Positions 21,701 to 21,758 of a stretch of 21,758 bases of DNA are shown here, piece by piece. The DNA is from Cryptoclostridium sp964637365. GTDB lineage: Bacteria > Bacillota > Dehalobacteriia > UBA7702. Under the pieces are notes generated by a model. It made no database searches, was not told where the DNA came from, and worked only from the letters and a program-made list of their open reading frames with translations. Location: contig CAZWWH010000027.1 of NCBI GenBank assembly GCA_964637365.1, forward strand, positions 1 through 21,758, read 5' to 3'. Numbering within the stretch: position 1 is the first letter of the stretch; every line of letters starts with the position of its first letter. Made by a program: the position numbers and the translations under genes.

Positions 21701-21758
21701 ATAAAAAAATCAAAATTGTTCAAGCAACTGAAAGGGCTTGTTGTCTGTGAATCGCAGG
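21676..21758 (-). mobile_element. IS3-family (IS150-type) insertion sequence, right end (truncated by the window)
   Basis: The inner terminus of a second IS begins TGAAGTGACCCCCAAAAG at 21676 and continues to the end of the window with no transposase codons yet. TGACCCCCAAAAGTTAGACA is the reverse complement of the usual 3' end of IS150-type elements, so its transposase should lie to the right and read leftward. That is the same direction as the IS at the left edge. Confidence 0.65.

Noticed and set aside
1..21758. CRISPR arrays, tRNA or rRNA genes
   Set aside because: No regularly spaced repeats and no tRNA or rRNA signature stretches were noticed on either strand.

Overview
The window reads as a stretch of a low-to-medium G+C Bacillota genome, most likely an anaerobic clostridial-type bacterium. 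The reasons are strong AGGAGG-like ribosome binding sites, near-consensus sigma-A promoters (several with TGn extended -10 elements), U-tailed intrinsic terminators, an LtaS-type phosphoglycerol transferase, a LanFEG antimicrobial-peptide transporter with its own two-component system, FeoAB, a group I ECF transporter and a clostridial-type soluble pyrophosphatase. No tRNA, rRNA or CRISPR array was seen. Both edges run into ends of IS3-family (IS150-type) insertion sequences in the same orientation, so the 21.5 kb between them is bounded by copies of one IS type.

Left part (1-9072): the 5' end of an IS3 transposase (-); mrp/apbC Fe-S carrier (-); pdxK-like pyridoxal/pyridoxamine kinase (+) with promoter and terminator; an LtaS-family membrane phosphoglycerol transferase (+) with promoter and a very strong terminator; then a sensor kinase and response regulator (-) divergent from a four-gene operon (+) coding for a LanF-type ATPase, two LanE/LanG-type permeases and a small membrane protein. 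Three GTAAGG boxes in 11-bp phase lie in front of that operon and are the likely operator of the response regulator.

Middle (9032-11657): feoA-feoB (-) for Fe(II) uptake. They are preceded by a long leader with a near-consensus promoter overlapped by a Fur-like box and, before feoA, an intrinsic terminator. This is either an attenuated feo leader or a separate iron-controlled small transcript.

Right part (11658-20962), the most interesting region: a single minus-strand transcription unit starts at a perfect TTGACA-17-TATAAT promoter. It runs through a cobalamin riboswitch and a terminator that serves as its expression platform, and then encodes a fused double ECF ATPase, an ECF T component, a YkoE-like S component, a UbiD-family decarboxylase, hydantoinase/oxoprolinase subunits A and B, the UbiX flavin prenyltransferase and an LpdD-like protein. 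Read together: a B12-repressed uptake system feeding a prenyl-FMN-dependent decarboxylase and an ATP-dependent ring-amide hydrolase/carboxylase-like enzyme. UbiX makes the prFMN cofactor and LpdD probably helps mature the decarboxylase. I do not recognise this combination as a described pathway. The substrate is unknown; a cobamide precursor (lower-ligand base) or another N-heterocyclic/aromatic carboxylate are the leading guesses.

Far right: a divergent ppa gene (soluble inorganic pyrophosphatase, +) with its own promoter, then the end of the second IS3 element.
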